Positions 16,906 to 25,742 of a stretch of 63,187 bases of DNA are shown here, piece after piece. This DNA is from Chloroflexota bacterium (lineage in GTDB: Bacteria; Chloroflexota; Limnocylindria; Limnocylindrales; CSP1-4). The stretch's first letter is position 1. Every line of letters begins with the position of its first letter. The position numbers and the translations under genes were made by a program. The notes beneath the pieces are model-generated. The model searched no databases. It was not told the origin of the DNA and saw only the letters and a list, made by a program, of their open reading frames with translations. The stretch is from assembly GCA_021802585.1 (NCBI GenBank), contig JAJZRQ010000008.1:1-63187 (forward strand). The letters run 5' to 3'.

Positions 16906-17292
16906 ATGTTCCGCCCGCGTCCCGACTCGGTCCGGCGCCTGCTCATCGTGAGCGACCACCTGGCCGCCAGCGATGCGCTCGCCGCCCACCTCGGCCGGCA
17001 CGGCTTCGTCGTCGTCGGCGAGGTCCGCTCGGCGCGCTCCGCGGCCCTCGCCGCCCGCACCTGCGAGCCCGACCTCGTCCTCGTGGACGGGGCCCTGCAC
17101 GACGGCTGGAGGGCCGTCGCCGAGGCCCTCGACGGGGTCGTCCCGCGCAGCCGGATCGTCGTCCTCGAGGCGTACCTCGGAGCGGACGAGGCCCGGCGCG
17201 CCCGCGATGCCGGGATCGGCGCCACAATTCTCAAGCACGTCGAGGGCGACACGCTCGCGAGTCGCCTGCGCGCCATCGGAGGTCCCGCATGA
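16906..17292 (+). CDS. Stand-alone receiver-domain protein
   Basis: A 128-residue protein with only a response-regulator receiver fold. D61 in LVLVDGALHDG is at the phosphorylation position, K110 in TILKH matches the conserved lysine, and SD at 16-17 partly replaces the usual acidic pair. The switch Thr/Ser position appears to hold Glu (VVLEAY), so phosphorylation-dependent switching may be altered. There is no output domain. Its stop overlaps the nifJ start (ATGA), an unusual coupling of a receiver to a metabolic enzyme. It may relay or buffer signalling to NifJ expression or activity. That is inference. Confidence 0.7.
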   Translation: MFRPRPDSVRRLLIVSDHLAASDALAAHLGRHGFVVVGEVRSARSAALAARTCEPDLVLVDGALHDGWRAVAEALDGVVPRSRIVVLEAYLGADEARRARDAGIGATILKHVEGDTLASRLRAIGGPA

Positions 17293-20200
17293 CCCTGCTC
17301 CCGCCGCCGGAGCGGCCGCTCACCGACCCGGATCCCGCCGCCGCGTCCGCGGGACGTCCCCACCGGTTCGAATGCCTCGATGGCAACGAGGCCGCCGCAC
17401 GGGTGGCCTACGCCCTGAGCGAGGTCATCTCGATCTTCCCGATCACTCCGGCCTCGCCGATGGCCGAGCACGCCGACGACTGGGCCGCGGCCGGCCGCCC
17501 CAACCTCTGGGGCACCGTCCCGGACGTCGTCGAGATGCAGTCCGAGGGCGGCGCTGCCGGCGCGATGCACGGCGCGCTCCAGAAGGGCGCGCTGGCGACG
17601 ACGTTCACGGCGTCGCAGGGCCTCCTCCTCATGATCCCCAACATGTTCAAGATCGCGGGCGAGCTGACGCCGGCGGTCATCCACGTCGCCGCCCGGACGA
17701 TCGCGACCCACGCGCTCTCGATCTTCGGCGACCACAGCGACGTCATGCACGCCCGCGCGACGGGCTGGGCGATGCTCGCCGCGGGCTCGGTGCAGGAGGC
17801 CCACGACTTCGCCCTCGTCTCCCACGCGGCGACGCTCCGGGCGCGGGTGCCGTTCCTTCACTTCTTCGACGGGTTCCGGACCTCCCACGAGGTGAACAAG
17901 ATCGCGATGCTCGAGGAGGACGTCGTGCGGGCCCTCGTCCGCGACGAGGAGGTCCTCGCCTTCCGGGCCCGGGGGCTCACTCCCGAGGCGCCCGTCGTCC
18001 GCGGCACCGCCCAGAACCCGGACGCGTTCTTCCAGGCCCGCGAGGCCGCGAACCCGTACTACGCCGCGGTCCCCGGCATCGTCGAGGACGTGCTCGACGA
18101 GCTCGCCGAGCACACCGGCCGCCGCTACGGCCTCGTCGACTACGCGGGCGCGCCGGACGCGGAGCGTGTCATCGTGGTCATGGGCTCGGGCGCCGGCGCC
18201 GTCGCCGAGACCGTGGCGACGCTCGTCGCGGCCGGGGAGCGGGTCGGGATGCTCCAGGTCCGCCTCTTCCAGCCGTTCCCGGCCGAGCAGCTCCTCGCGG
18301 CCCTCCCGGCCACGGTGCGCGCGATCGCCGTCCTCGACCGGACGAAGGAGCCGGGGGCCGTGGGGGAGCCTCTCTACCAGGCCGTCGTCACGGCGCTCGC
18401 CGAGCACATGGACGCGCCCGCGCCGCGGTTCGCCGCCGCGCCCCGGGTGATCGGCGGCCGGTACGGCCTCTCCTCGAAGGAGTTCACGCCGGCGATGGTG
18501 AAGCCGGTCTTCGACGAGCTCGCCGCCGAGCGGCCGAAGCGGCATTTCACCGTCGGGATCTACGACGACGTCACCCACCTCAGCCTCCCGATCGACGAGG
18601 AGTTCCGGGCGCCCCGCCCGGCCGGCGAGGTCCAGGCGCTCTTCTTCGGGCTCGGCTCCGACGGGACGGTCGGGGCCAACAAGGCCTCCGTGAAGATCAT
18701 CGGCGAGGGCACCGACCTCTTCGCCCAGGGCTACTTCGTCTACGACTCGAAGAAGTCGGGCGGCCAGACGGTCTCGCACCTCCGGTTCGGGCCGCAGCCG
18801 ATCGTGTCCTCGTACCTCATCGACCGCGCCGACTTCCTCGCCTGCCACCAGTTCGGCCTCCTCGAGAAGGCGAAGGTCCTCGAGTACGCGAAGCCCGGCG
18901 CGACGTTCCTCCTCAATGCGCCGTACCGGCCCGACGAGGTGTGGGACCACCTCCCCCGCGTCGTCCAGCAGCAGCTCATCGACAAGGCGATCGACCTCTG
19001 GGCCATCGACGCGTTCGCGGTCGCCAGCGAGGTCGGGATGGGCAACCGGATCAACACGGTCATGCAGCCGTGCTTCTTCAAGCTGTCCGGCGTCCTCCCG
19101 CCCGACGAGGCCGTCGCCCGGATCAAGAAGAACGTCGAGAAGACGTACGCGAAGCGCGGCCAGGCCGTCGTCGAGCGGAACTTCGCGGCGATCGACCGCT
19201 CGCTCGAGCGCCTCGCCCGGGTGCCCCTCGGGACGGTCGCCACGGGCCACGAGCTCCCGCCCGTCGTCCCGGACGGCGCGCCGGACTTCGTGAAGAAGGT
19301 CACCGCGGTCCTCATGGCCGGCGACGGCGACCGCCTCCCGGTGTCGGCGTTCCCGGTCGACGGGACGTTCCCCACCGGCACGACGAAGTACGAGAAGCGG
19401 GCGATCGCCCACGAGATCCCGATCTGGGACCCGGCGATCTGCATCGACTGCGGCAAGTGCGCGATGGTCTGCCCCCACGCGGCGATCCGGATGAAGGTCT
19501 TCCCGGCGGCGGCGGTCGAGGGCGCGCCCGCCGGCTACCAGAGCAAGGAGTTCAAGTCCCGCGAGCTCGCCGAGCACCGGATCACGATCCAGGTGGCCCC
19601 CGACGACTGCACCGGCTGCGGCGTCTGCGTCGACGTCTGCCCGGCGAAGAGCAAGACCGAGGTCCGCCACAAGGCGATCAACATGGAGCCGGCGGCCGAG
19701 CACCGCGACGCGGAGCGCCCGCGCTGGGAGTTCTTCCAGTCGATCGCCCCGCTCGACCGGACCCTCATCGCCCCCGACACCGTCAAGGGCTCGCAGGTCC
19801 GCGAGCCGCTCTTCGAGTTCTCCCTCGCCTGCAGCGGCTGCGGCGAGACGCCGTACCTCAAGCTCGTGTCGCAGCTCTTCGGCGACCGGATGATCGTGGC
19901 GAACGCGACCGGCTGCTCGTCGATCTACGGCGCGAACCTGCCGACGACGCCGTGGACGGTCGACGCGGCCGGCCGCGGGCCAGCCTGGAACAACTCGCTC
20001 TTCGAGGACAACGCGGAGTTCGGGCTGGGGATGCGCCTCGCGCTCGATGCCCAGTCGGGCCACGCCCGGCGTCTCCTCGAGCGGCTCGCGCCCGCGGTCG
20101 GGAACGGCCTCGTCGGCGAGATCCTCGACGCCGCCCAGGAGACGGAGGGCGAGATCGCCCTCCAGCGCGAGCGCGTCGCCCGCCTGCGCGAGGCGCTCCT

Positions 20201-20999
20201 CCGGGTCGACGGCGCCGGTGCCTCGGACGCCCGGCACCTCCTCGCCCTCGCCGACGACCTCGTCCGCAAGGGGATCTGGATCGTCGGTGGCGACGGCTGG
20301 GCATACGACATCGGGTACGGCGGCCTCGACCACGTCCTCGGCTCGGGCCGCAACGTCAACATCCTCGTCCTCGACACGGAGGTCTACTCGAACACCGGCG
20401 GGCAGGCCTCGAAGGCGACCCCGCGGGCCGCGGTCGCGAAGTTCGCGGCCGCCGGCAAGGCGCGGGGGAAGAAGGACCTCGGCGCCGTCGCCCGGGCCTA
20501 CGGCGACGTCTACGTCGCCCAGATCTCGATGGGCGCGAACGACGCCCAGGCGGCGCGGGCCCTCCTCGAGGCGGACGCCTGGCCGGGGCCCTCGCTCGTC
20601 ATCGCGTACAGCACGTGCATCGCCCACGGCATCGACATGTCGAAGTCGATGTCGCACCAGAAGGACGCCGTCCGGAGCGGCTACTGGCCGCTCTACCGGT
20701 TCCACCCGAGCGAGATCGAGGACGGCCAGCCGTTCAAGCTCGACTCGGCGAAGCCGACGATCCCGGTGAGCGAGTTCGCCGCCGGGGAGACCCGGTTCGC
20801 GATCCTCGCCCGGACGCAGCCCGAGCGAGCCGCGGAGCTCGCCGACCTCGCCCAGGCCGACGTCGAGGAGCGCTGGCGGTACTACGAGCAGCTCGCCGCG
20901 ATGCGGCGGAGCGTCCCCCACGCCCACCACGGCCCCGGGGCCCTGCCGCAGTCCGCGGCGGACGCCGGGGCGGCCGACGACAAGGGGGACGAGGCGTGA
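17289..20999 (+). CDS. nifJ: Pyruvate:ferredoxin (flavodoxin) oxidoreductase
   Basis: A single-chain 1236-residue 2-oxoacid oxidoreductase with the full domain set: pyrimidine-binding and transketolase-like N-terminal domains, the gamma domain (GLGSDGTVGANK region), a two-cluster ferredoxin domain and the TPP domain. Cysteine motifs are CIDCGKCAMVCP from C718 and CTGCGVCVDVCP from C774. CSGCGETPY from C848 begins the proximal-cluster and TPP region, with GGDGWAYDIGYGGLDHVL as the TPP/Mg signature. It converts pyruvate and CoA to acetyl-CoA, CO2 and reduced ferredoxin or flavodoxin in the cytoplasm. Length matches NifJ. It is coupled to the receiver gene upstream and to the dihydroorotate-dehydrogenase-like gene downstream. 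Confidence 0.96.
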   Translation: MTLLPPPERPLTDPDPAAASAGRPHRFECLDGNEAAARVAYALSEVISIFPITPASPMAEHADDWAAAGRPNLWGTVPDVVEMQSEGGAAGAMHGALQKGALATTFTASQGLLLMIPNMFKIAGELTPAVIHVAARTIATHALSIFGDHSDVMHARATGWAMLAAGSVQEAHDFALVSHAATLRARVPFLHFFDGFRTSHEVNKIAMLEEDVVRALVRDEEVLAFRARGLTPEAPVVRGTAQNPDAFFQAREAANPYYAAVPGIVEDVLDELAEHTGRRYGLVDYAGAPDAERVIVVMGSGAGAVAETVATLVAAGERVGMLQVRLFQPFPAEQLLAALPATVRAIAVLDRTKEPGAVGEPLYQAVVTALAEHMDAPAPRFAAAPRVIGGRYGLSSKEFTPAMVKPVFDELAAERPKRHFTVGIYDDVTHLSLPIDEEFRAPRPAGEVQALFFGLGSDGTVGANKASVKIIGEGTDLFAQGYFVYDSKKSGGQTVSHLRFGPQPIVSSYLIDRADFLACHQFGLLEKAKVLEYAKPGATFLLNAPYRPDEVWDHLPRVVQQQLIDKAIDLWAIDAFAVASEVGMGNRINTVMQPCFFKLSGVLPPDEAVARIKKNVEKTYAKRGQAVVERNFAAIDRSLERLARVPLGTVATGHELPPVVPDGAPDFVKKVTAVLMAGDGDRLPVSAFPVDGTFPTGTTKYEKRAIAHEIPIWDPAICIDCGKCAMVCPHAAIRMKVFPAAAVEGAPAGYQSKEFKSRELAEHRITIQVAPDDCTGCGVCVDVCPAKSKTEVRHKAINMEPAAEHRDAERPRWEFFQSIAPLDRTLIAPDTVKGSQVREPLFEFSLACSGCGETPYLKLVSQLFGDRMIVANATGCSSIYGANLPTTPWTVDAAGRGPAWNNSLFEDNAEFGLGMRLALDAQSGHARRLLERLAPAVGNGLVGEILDAAQETEGEIALQRERVARLREALLRVDGAGASDARHLLALADDLVRKGIWIVGGDGWAYDIGYGGLDHVLGSGRNVNILVLDTEVYSNTGGQASKATPRAAVAKFAAAGKARGKKDLGAVARAYGDVYVAQISMGANDAQAARALLEADAWPGPSLVIAYSTCIAHGIDMSKSMSHQKDAVRSGYWPLYRFHPSEIEDGQPFKLDSAKPTIPVSEFAAGETRFAILARTQPERAAELADLAQADVEERWRYYEQLAAMRRSVPHAHHGPGALPQSAADAGAADDKGDEA

Positions 21000-22030
21000 C
21001 CGTCGATCTCCGGACCCGATACCTCGGCCTCGAGCTGCGCTCGCCGCTCGTGGCCTCGCCCTCCCCGCTCACCGGGGAGCTCGAGTCCGCCCTCGCGCTC
21101 GCCGACGCGGGCGCCGGGGCGCTCGTGCTCCCCTCGCTCTTCGAGGAGGAGATCCTCCACGAGGAGCTCGAGATCAACCGCTCGCTCGACGCAGGCACCG
21201 ACGAGTTCGCGGAGGCCCTCGACTACTTCCCGGCGGTCGAGACGCTCGCCTTCGCCGGGGATCGGTACCTCGCCCACCTCCGCCGCCTGAAGGCGGCGGT
21301 CGCGATCCCGGTCATCGGCAGCCTCAACGCCGCGACACCCGGCGGGTGGATCCGCTACGCGCGGCTCATGGAGGACGCCGGCGCCGACGCCCTCGAGCTC
21401 AACCTCTACCACCTCGCCGCGGACCCGTCGCGGACGGCCGCCGAGATGGAGGCCCGCGACCTCGACCTCGTCGGCGCGGTCCGGGCGGCGGTGACGATCC
21501 CCCTTGCGGTGAAGCTCAGCCCGTACTACTCCGCGTTCGCGGGCTTCGCCCGCCGCGCCGTCGAGGAGGGCGCCGACGGGCTCGTCCTCTTCAACCGGTT
21601 CTACCAGCCGGACCTCGACCTCGAGACGCTCGACGTCGTCGCGCGGATCGAGCTGAGCGGGCCGGCGGAGCTCCGCCTGCCCCTCCGCTGGACGGCGATC
21701 CTCCGCCCCCAGCTGGGGCCGGACGTCTCGCTCGCCACGAGCTCCGGGATCCACGCCGGGACCGACGCGGTGAAGGCGCTCATGGTGGGCGCCGACGTCG
21801 CGATGTCGACCTCGGCCCTCCTCCGGCACGGCCCCCGGCGGCTCCGGCTCATCGAGCAGGAGCTCGTCGCCTGGATGACGGAGCACGAGTACGAGTCCGT
21901 CGCGCAGCTCCGGGGCTGCGCGACCCAGGCCGCGGTCGAGGATCCGTCGGCGTACGAGCGGGTGAACTACATGCGCACACTGCGCTCATGGGCTCCCACC
22001 CGGGACCTCGCGGCGGCGCCCCCGCGCTGA
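20996..22030 (+). CDS. Dihydroorotate dehydrogenase-like flavoprotein
   Basis: A 344-residue TIM-barrel protein of the FMN-binding dihydroorotate dehydrogenase superfamily. SPLVASPSPLT, PVIGSLNAATPGGWIRYARLMEDAGADALELNLYH, IPLAVKLSPYY and LATSSGIHAGTDAVKALMVGADV follow the barrel strands in order. The active-site loop differs from true PyrD, so pyrimidine synthesis is not assumed. The GTG start overlaps the nifJ stop (GTGA). Proteins of this type are often encoded beside NifJ, and a role in ferredoxin-linked redox chemistry is likely but undefined. Confidence 0.8.
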   Translation: MTVDLRTRYLGLELRSPLVASPSPLTGELESALALADAGAGALVLPSLFEEEILHEELEINRSLDAGTDEFAEALDYFPAVETLAFAGDRYLAHLRRLKAAVAIPVIGSLNAATPGGWIRYARLMEDAGADALELNLYHLAADPSRTAAEMEARDLDLVGAVRAAVTIPLAVKLSPYYSAFAGFARRAVEEGADGLVLFNRFYQPDLDLETLDVVARIELSGPAELRLPLRWTAILRPQLGPDVSLATSSGIHAGTDAVKALMVGADVAMSTSALLRHGPRRLRLIEQELVAWMTEHEYESVAQLRGCATQAAVEDPSAYERVNYMRTLRSWAPTRDLAAAPPR

Positions 22031-22103
22031 CCTGCGGGCCGGAGCCCGGCCGCGGGACGCGCGCGCCGGCTCGCCGGGCCTCGCCGAGCCATCGCCGTAC
22101 CGA

Positions 22104-22130
22104 CCGGCCGGGCGCCCGACGCCCGGCCGG
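22104..22130 (+). terminator. Hairpin ending the receiver-nifJ operon
   Basis: An 11-bp perfect inverted repeat (CCGGCCGGGCG, loop CCCGA, CGCCCGGCCGG) lies 74 nt after the last stop. No T run follows, as for the other hairpins of this GC-rich genome. Confidence 0.5.
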
Positions 22131-22182
22131 CCCGTTCCCGCATACTTGGTCCGCCCAGCACCGTTCGAGGAGCCGACCGCCG

Positions 22183-22776
22183 ATGGAGCCGATCGCGAGG
22201 ATGTGCCGCAGCGTCTGGTGGGCGTTCGCCGTGTCCGGCGCGCTCGCCCTCGTCGCCGCGGCCGCGGCGCTCGCCGGGGCCGTCGGGATCTCGCGTGCGG
22301 TCGGGGCATGGCAGCTCACCTCGGGCGTGCTCCTGTTCGTGGCCGCGTTCCGCGCCCCGGGCGGGGTCAAGAGCGCCATCCCGTTCGTCGGCGCCGCGAT
22401 CGCCGGTCTCATCTTCGGCCTGCTGGGGATCCTCCTCGCGACGCCCGATGTCGCGGTCTCCCTGCTCTCCACGGGCATCTTCGGGCTCGTCGCAGGGGCC
22501 GGGTTCCTCGCCGTGGCGCGGGTCGCGAGGGACCTCCACGTGCCGGACGGCGGGCTCTTCCTCGTCGCGTACGCGGCGATCGGGGCGGGGGTCGTCGTCA
22601 CGACCCTGACCGTCTTCCGCCTCGCAACAGGGCAGCTTGCGGCGGCGATCGGGGTGGCCGTCGTCGGCGGGATCGCGATCGTCGCCGCGCTCCGCCTCCG
22701 GGTCCTGCCCGACGGGGCGCCGGAGGTCGTCTCGAACCGCGAGCTCCGCCGCCGCGAGCGCGCCGGGCGCGGGTAG
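22183..22776 (+). CDS. DUF308/HdeD-like membrane protein
   Basis: A 197-residue protein with six predicted membrane segments (for example VWWAFAVSGALALVAAAAALAGAV, WQLTSGVLLFVAAF, LIFGLLGILLATP, GLVAGAGFLAVA, LVAYAAIGAGVVVTTLTVF and IGVAVVGGIAIVAALRL) and a short charged C-terminus. This size and topology resemble HdeD/DUF308 proteins linked to acid or membrane stress. GAGGAG precedes the ATG, and a CATACT box lies about 37 nt upstream. A GGGAC-N4-GCGCC near-match to the DevR-like box lies at 22054-22067, but it is weak. Confidence 0.6.
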   Translation: MEPIARMCRSVWWAFAVSGALALVAAAAALAGAVGISRAVGAWQLTSGVLLFVAAFRAPGGVKSAIPFVGAAIAGLIFGLLGILLATPDVAVSLLSTGIFGLVAGAGFLAVARVARDLHVPDGGLFLVAYAAIGAGVVVTTLTVFRLATGQLAAAIGVAVVGGIAIVAALRLRVLPDGAPEVVSNRELRRRERAGRG

Positions 22777-22788
22777 CCGCGGACGCGG

Positions 22789-23364
22789 TCAGGCGGGAAC
22801 GGTCACCCGGTCCTCGTGGGGCCGCCGCCGGGCGCCGACGCGGTGGCCGGCATCGAACGCCGCGAGGTCCGCGGCGAGCACGTCCGGCCGTCTTGCCCCG
22901 ACGACCTCGCGAATCGCGGCCCGGATCGACGCCGGGCGGACGAGCCCGAGGTAGCCGACGAGCGCCCCGAGCGCGACGACGCTCACGAGCGAGTCGTCGC
23001 CGGCGTCCTTCGCGAGGCGGGTGCAGGGGATCCGCAGCTCGTGGACGTCACCGCGCTCCGCGGCCTCCCCGACGAGGGTCTCGTTCACGACGAGGAGCCC
23101 GCCCGGGGCGACGTGGGCCGCGAACTTCGCGTACGAGGGCGGGTTGAGGACGACCGCGGCGTCGGGCTCGTCGACGATCGGCGAGCCGATCGGCTCGTCG
23201 CCGACGATCACCGTGCACGACGCGGTGCCGCCGCGCATCTCCGGCCCGTACGAGGGAATCCAGAACACCTCGCGGTCCTCGGCCATCGCCGCGCGGGCGA
23301 GGACCTTGCCGGCGAAGAGGATCCCCTGGCCGCCGAAGCCGGCGAAGACGATCGACCGCTCCAT
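22789..23364 (-). CDS. korC: 2-oxoacid:acceptor oxidoreductase, gamma subunit
   Basis: A 191-residue gamma subunit. FAGFGGQGILFAGKVLARAAM at the N-terminus, WIPSYGPEMRGGTASCTVIV and NETLV are the conserved blocks that help bind CoA. It is the last gene of the korDABC operon and starts 2 nt after the stop of the beta gene. With the other three subunits it oxidises a 2-oxoacid (2-oxoglutarate or a branched-chain keto acid) to the acyl-CoA, reducing ferredoxin. The exact substrate is not readable from sequence. Confidence 0.9.
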   Translation of the reverse strand: MERSIVFAGFGGQGILFAGKVLARAAMAEDREVFWIPSYGPEMRGGTASCTVIVGDEPIGSPIVDEPDAAVVLNPPSYAKFAAHVAPGGLLVVNETLVGEAAERGDVHELRIPCTRLAKDAGDDSLVSVVALGALVGYLGLVRPASIRAAIREVVGARRPDVLAADLAAFDAGHRVGARRRPHEDRVTVPA

Positions 23365-23366
23365 CG

Positions 23367-24218
23367 TCAGCGCTCCGCCGGCGCGTCCGGCTCGCCCGGC
23401 GCCGCGCCCCCGGCGGCGGTCGCGCCCGCGGCGGGGGCCGGCGCCGCCGGCGCGCTCGCGGTCCGGTCGACGATGACGCCCGGCGGGTACGCCGTCGCGA
23501 CGACCTCCTTGAGCCGCTCGATCGAGGCCTGCGGGGTCATCCCCCAGCCGACCGGGCAGTTGCTGATGACCTCGACGATGGCGAAGCCGCGCCCCTCGAG
23601 CTGGACCTCGCACGCCCGCCGGAGGTAGCGCTTCGTGCGCCCGATCGCCACCGAATCGGCGACGGACCCGCGCGCCGCATAGGCGACGCCGGGCAGGACG
23701 GCGAGCATCTCGGTCATCGGGACGGGGTAGCCGTGGAGCGACGCCTCGCGGCCGAGCGGGGTCGAGGTCGAGCGCTGGCCGAGGAGCGTCGTCGGGGCCA
23801 TCTGCCCGCCGGTCATCCCGTAGATCCCGTTGTTCACGAAGACGGCCGTGAGGAGCTCGCCCCGCGCGGCCGCGTGGACGATCTCCCCGGTCCCGATCGC
23901 CGCGAGGTCACCGTCGCCCTGGTAGGTGAGGACGAACGCCTCCGGGCGGACGCGGCGGATCCCCGTCGCCACCGCCGGCGCGCGACCGTGGGGCGCCTCG
24001 ACGAAGTCGACGCCGAGGTACTCGTAGGCAAAGACCGCGCAGCCCACGGGCGCGACGGCGATCGTCCGCGGCCCGAGCCCGAGCTCGCCGAGGACCTCGG
24101 CGACGAGGCGGTGGACGACGCCGTGGCCGCAGCCCGGACAATAGTGGGTCGTCCGGTCGAGGAGCAGCTCGGGCCGCCCGAAGACGACCCGGGCCCCCTC
24201 GGGGATCGTGACGCTCAT
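23367..24218 (-). CDS. korB: 2-oxoacid:acceptor oxidoreductase, beta (TPP-binding) subunit
   Basis: A 283-residue TPP subunit. HYCPGCGHGVVHRL near residue 28 supplies cluster cysteines, and YQGDGDLAAIGTGEIVHAAARGE followed by FVNNGIYGMTGGQMAPTT is the TPP/Mg-binding signature of Kor/Vor proteins. CPVGWGMTPQASIERLKE is the conserved C-terminal block. A Pro/Ala-rich tail of about 35 residues follows. The start overlaps the alpha-subunit stop (ATGA). Confidence 0.92.
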   Translation of the reverse strand: MSVTIPEGARVVFGRPELLLDRTTHYCPGCGHGVVHRLVAEVLGELGLGPRTIAVAPVGCAVFAYEYLGVDFVEAPHGRAPAVATGIRRVRPEAFVLTYQGDGDLAAIGTGEIVHAAARGELLTAVFVNNGIYGMTGGQMAPTTLLGQRSTSTPLGREASLHGYPVPMTEMLAVLPGVAYAARGSVADSVAIGRTKRYLRRACEVQLEGRGFAIVEVISNCPVGWGMTPQASIERLKEVVATAYPPGVIVDRTASAPAAPAPAAGATAAGGAAPGEPDAPAER

Positions 24219-25360
24219 CGGGACGCCTCCCGGGTCCGCGGGCCCGTCGCCGCGTCGAGCCGCCGGAGCGCCGCCACGACCTCCGCCGGGGAGGGCACGA
24301 TCCCGCCCGTCCGGCCGGTGAATGCGACCGGGACCCGGCCCTCGACGGCGAGGCGGACGTCCTCGACCATCTGGCCGGCGGAGAGCTCGACGACGAGGGC
24401 GCCGCGGACGCGGGTCGCGACCTCCGCGATCGCGGCCGAGGGGAACGGCCAGAGCGTGATCGGCCGGAGGAGTCCGGCCCGGATGCCCTCGGCTCGCGCC
24501 CGCGCGACCGCCGTCCGGGCGACGCGGGCGGCCGTCCCGTACGCGACGACCGCGAGGTCTGCGTCCTCGAGGTGCTCGCCCGCGGAGCGGACCTCGCGGT
24601 CGGTGATCGTGGCGAACTTCGCCTGCAGGTGGACGTTGTGACGCTCGAGGTCCTCGGGCAGGAGGTGGAGCGAACGGACGACGCGCGGCGGCCGCCCGGC
24701 GGCGCCGCCGAGGACCCAGTCCGGGTCGAGCCGCGGCGGGGCGCGGAAGGCGAGCTCCACGGGCTCCATCGCCTGGCCGAGGATCCCGTCGGCGAGGATC
24801 ATCACCGGCGTCCGGTAGCGCTCGGCGATCTCGAACGCGTCGGCGGTCAGCTCCATCGCCTCGGCGATCGAGGCCGGCGCGAGGACCGGGACGCGGTAGT
24901 CCCCGTGCCCGTGACCCTTCGTCGCCTGGAAGTAGTCCGACTGGCTCGGCCCGATGCTCCCGAGGCCCGGCCCGCCGCGCATGACGTTCACGAGGACGAC
25001 GGGGACCTCGGAGCCGGCCATGTAGCTCATCGCCTCGGCCATGAGGCTGATCCCCGGCGAGGACGAGCTCACGAGGACCCGCGCCCCGGCCGCAGCCGCC
25101 CCGAGCGCCATGTTGATCGCCCCGAGCTCCGATTCCGCCTGGACGAAGGCGCGACCCTCCTCCGGCATCCGGCGGGCCATCCACTCGAGGAGCTCCGCCT
25201 GGGGGGTGATCGGGTAGCCGAAGTAGGCGTCGCAGCCGGCCTGGATCGCGGCCTCGGCGATCGCCTCGTTGCCCTTCATGAGGACGCGCCGCCCGTGGCG
25301 GCGGACCGCGACGCCGACCGGCGTCGGGGCCGGCCGGACGGGGACCGGGGCGGTGGTCAT
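24215..25360 (-). CDS. korA: 2-oxoacid:acceptor oxidoreductase, alpha subunit
   Basis: A 381-residue alpha subunit. The block LMKGNEAIAEAAIQAGCDAYFGYPITPQAELLEWMARRMPE is the signature of KorA/VorB. SSSPGISLMAEAMSYMAGSEVPVVLVNVMRGGPGLGSIGPSQSDYFQ is the pyrimidine-binding region. The C-terminal transketolase-like domain ends with LSAGQMVEDVRLAV. Its start overlaps the delta-subunit stop, so the whole operon is translationally coupled. Confidence 0.92.
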   Translation of the reverse strand: MTTAPVPVRPAPTPVGVAVRRHGRRVLMKGNEAIAEAAIQAGCDAYFGYPITPQAELLEWMARRMPEEGRAFVQAESELGAINMALGAAAAGARVLVSSSSPGISLMAEAMSYMAGSEVPVVLVNVMRGGPGLGSIGPSQSDYFQATKGHGHGDYRVPVLAPASIAEAMELTADAFEIAERYRTPVMILADGILGQAMEPVELAFRAPPRLDPDWVLGGAAGRPPRVVRSLHLLPEDLERHNVHLQAKFATITDREVRSAGEHLEDADLAVVAYGTAARVARTAVARARAEGIRAGLLRPITLWPFPSAAIAEVATRVRGALVVELSAGQMVEDVRLAVEGRVPVAFTGRTGGIVPSPAEVVAALRRLDAATGPRTREASR

Positions 25361-25689
25361 GCCGGGACCCCGCGGGCGGGCCTGGGCCGGGCGAGGATGA
25401 TGAGGACGCAGTCCGGGCAGACCCGTGCGCAGTGGGCGTCGGAGGTGCACGCCTCGGGGTTCGTGAGGTGGACCGGGTGGTAGCCCTGGACGTTCACCCG
25501 CGTCTCGTCGAGGGCGAGGATCCCCTTCGGGCAGGCGGCGACGCAGAGCGCGCAGCCCTTGCAGCGGTCGACGTCGATGAGGACGGGCTGGAACGGCGCC
25601 TCCGCGGCCCGGCCTGCCCCGGCCAGGTCCGCAGCGCCGCCTAACGACAGGTCGTCGAGTTCCGGTTCCACGACGGCGATCATCCCCAT
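25357..25689 (-). CDS. korD: 2-oxoacid:acceptor oxidoreductase, delta (ferredoxin) subunit with a CxxDxxC cluster
   Basis: A 110-residue ferredoxin-like subunit and first gene of the operon. Cluster motif 1 is complete (C43, C46, C49, C53 in CKGCALCVAACP). In motif 2 the second cysteine is replaced by aspartate: C81-x2-D84-x2-C87-x3-C91. The codon is clearly GAC. Asp at this position is known from Pyrococcus furiosus ferredoxin, where it ligates a [4Fe-4S] cluster that can interconvert with [3Fe-4S]. The subunit should pass electrons out of the complex. The start is backed by GAGGA. Confidence 0.85.
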   Translation of the reverse strand: MGMIAVVEPELDDLSLGGAADLAGAGRAAEAPFQPVLIDVDRCKGCALCVAACPKGILALDETRVNVQGYHPVHLTNPEACTSDAHCARVCPDCVLIILARPRPARGVPA

Positions 25690-25707
25690 CCGTTCCTCGT
25701 GCAGTCG

Positions 25708-25742
25708 CCCGATGGCCCGAGCGTCCCTCCCGGGCCATCGGG
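25708..25742. promoter_or_regulatory. 12-bp inverted repeat with a DevR-like half, upstream of korD
   Basis: CCCGATGGCCCG (25708-25719) and CGGGCCATCGGG (25731-25742) are perfect arms around 11 nt. Within it, GGCCCGAGCGTCCC (25714-25727) fits GGGNC-N4-GNCCC with one mismatch. GAACGGCCC, the right half of the hypF box, lies further upstream at 25777-25785. It could instead terminate the gene upstream on the same strand. Confidence 0.4.

Noticed and set aside
16848-20930. A 1360-residue open frame antisense to nifJ
   Set aside because: It mirrors the codon bias of nifJ in GC-rich DNA, is composed mainly of Arg/Asp/Glu/Val/Leu without domains, and has no start signals. nifJ itself has complete motifs.
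22054-22067. GGGACGCGCGCGCC as a DevR-like box for the HdeD-like gene
   Set aside because: It has one mismatch to the loose pattern, but its centre and right half are plain GC repeats. At this base composition such matches are expected by chance.
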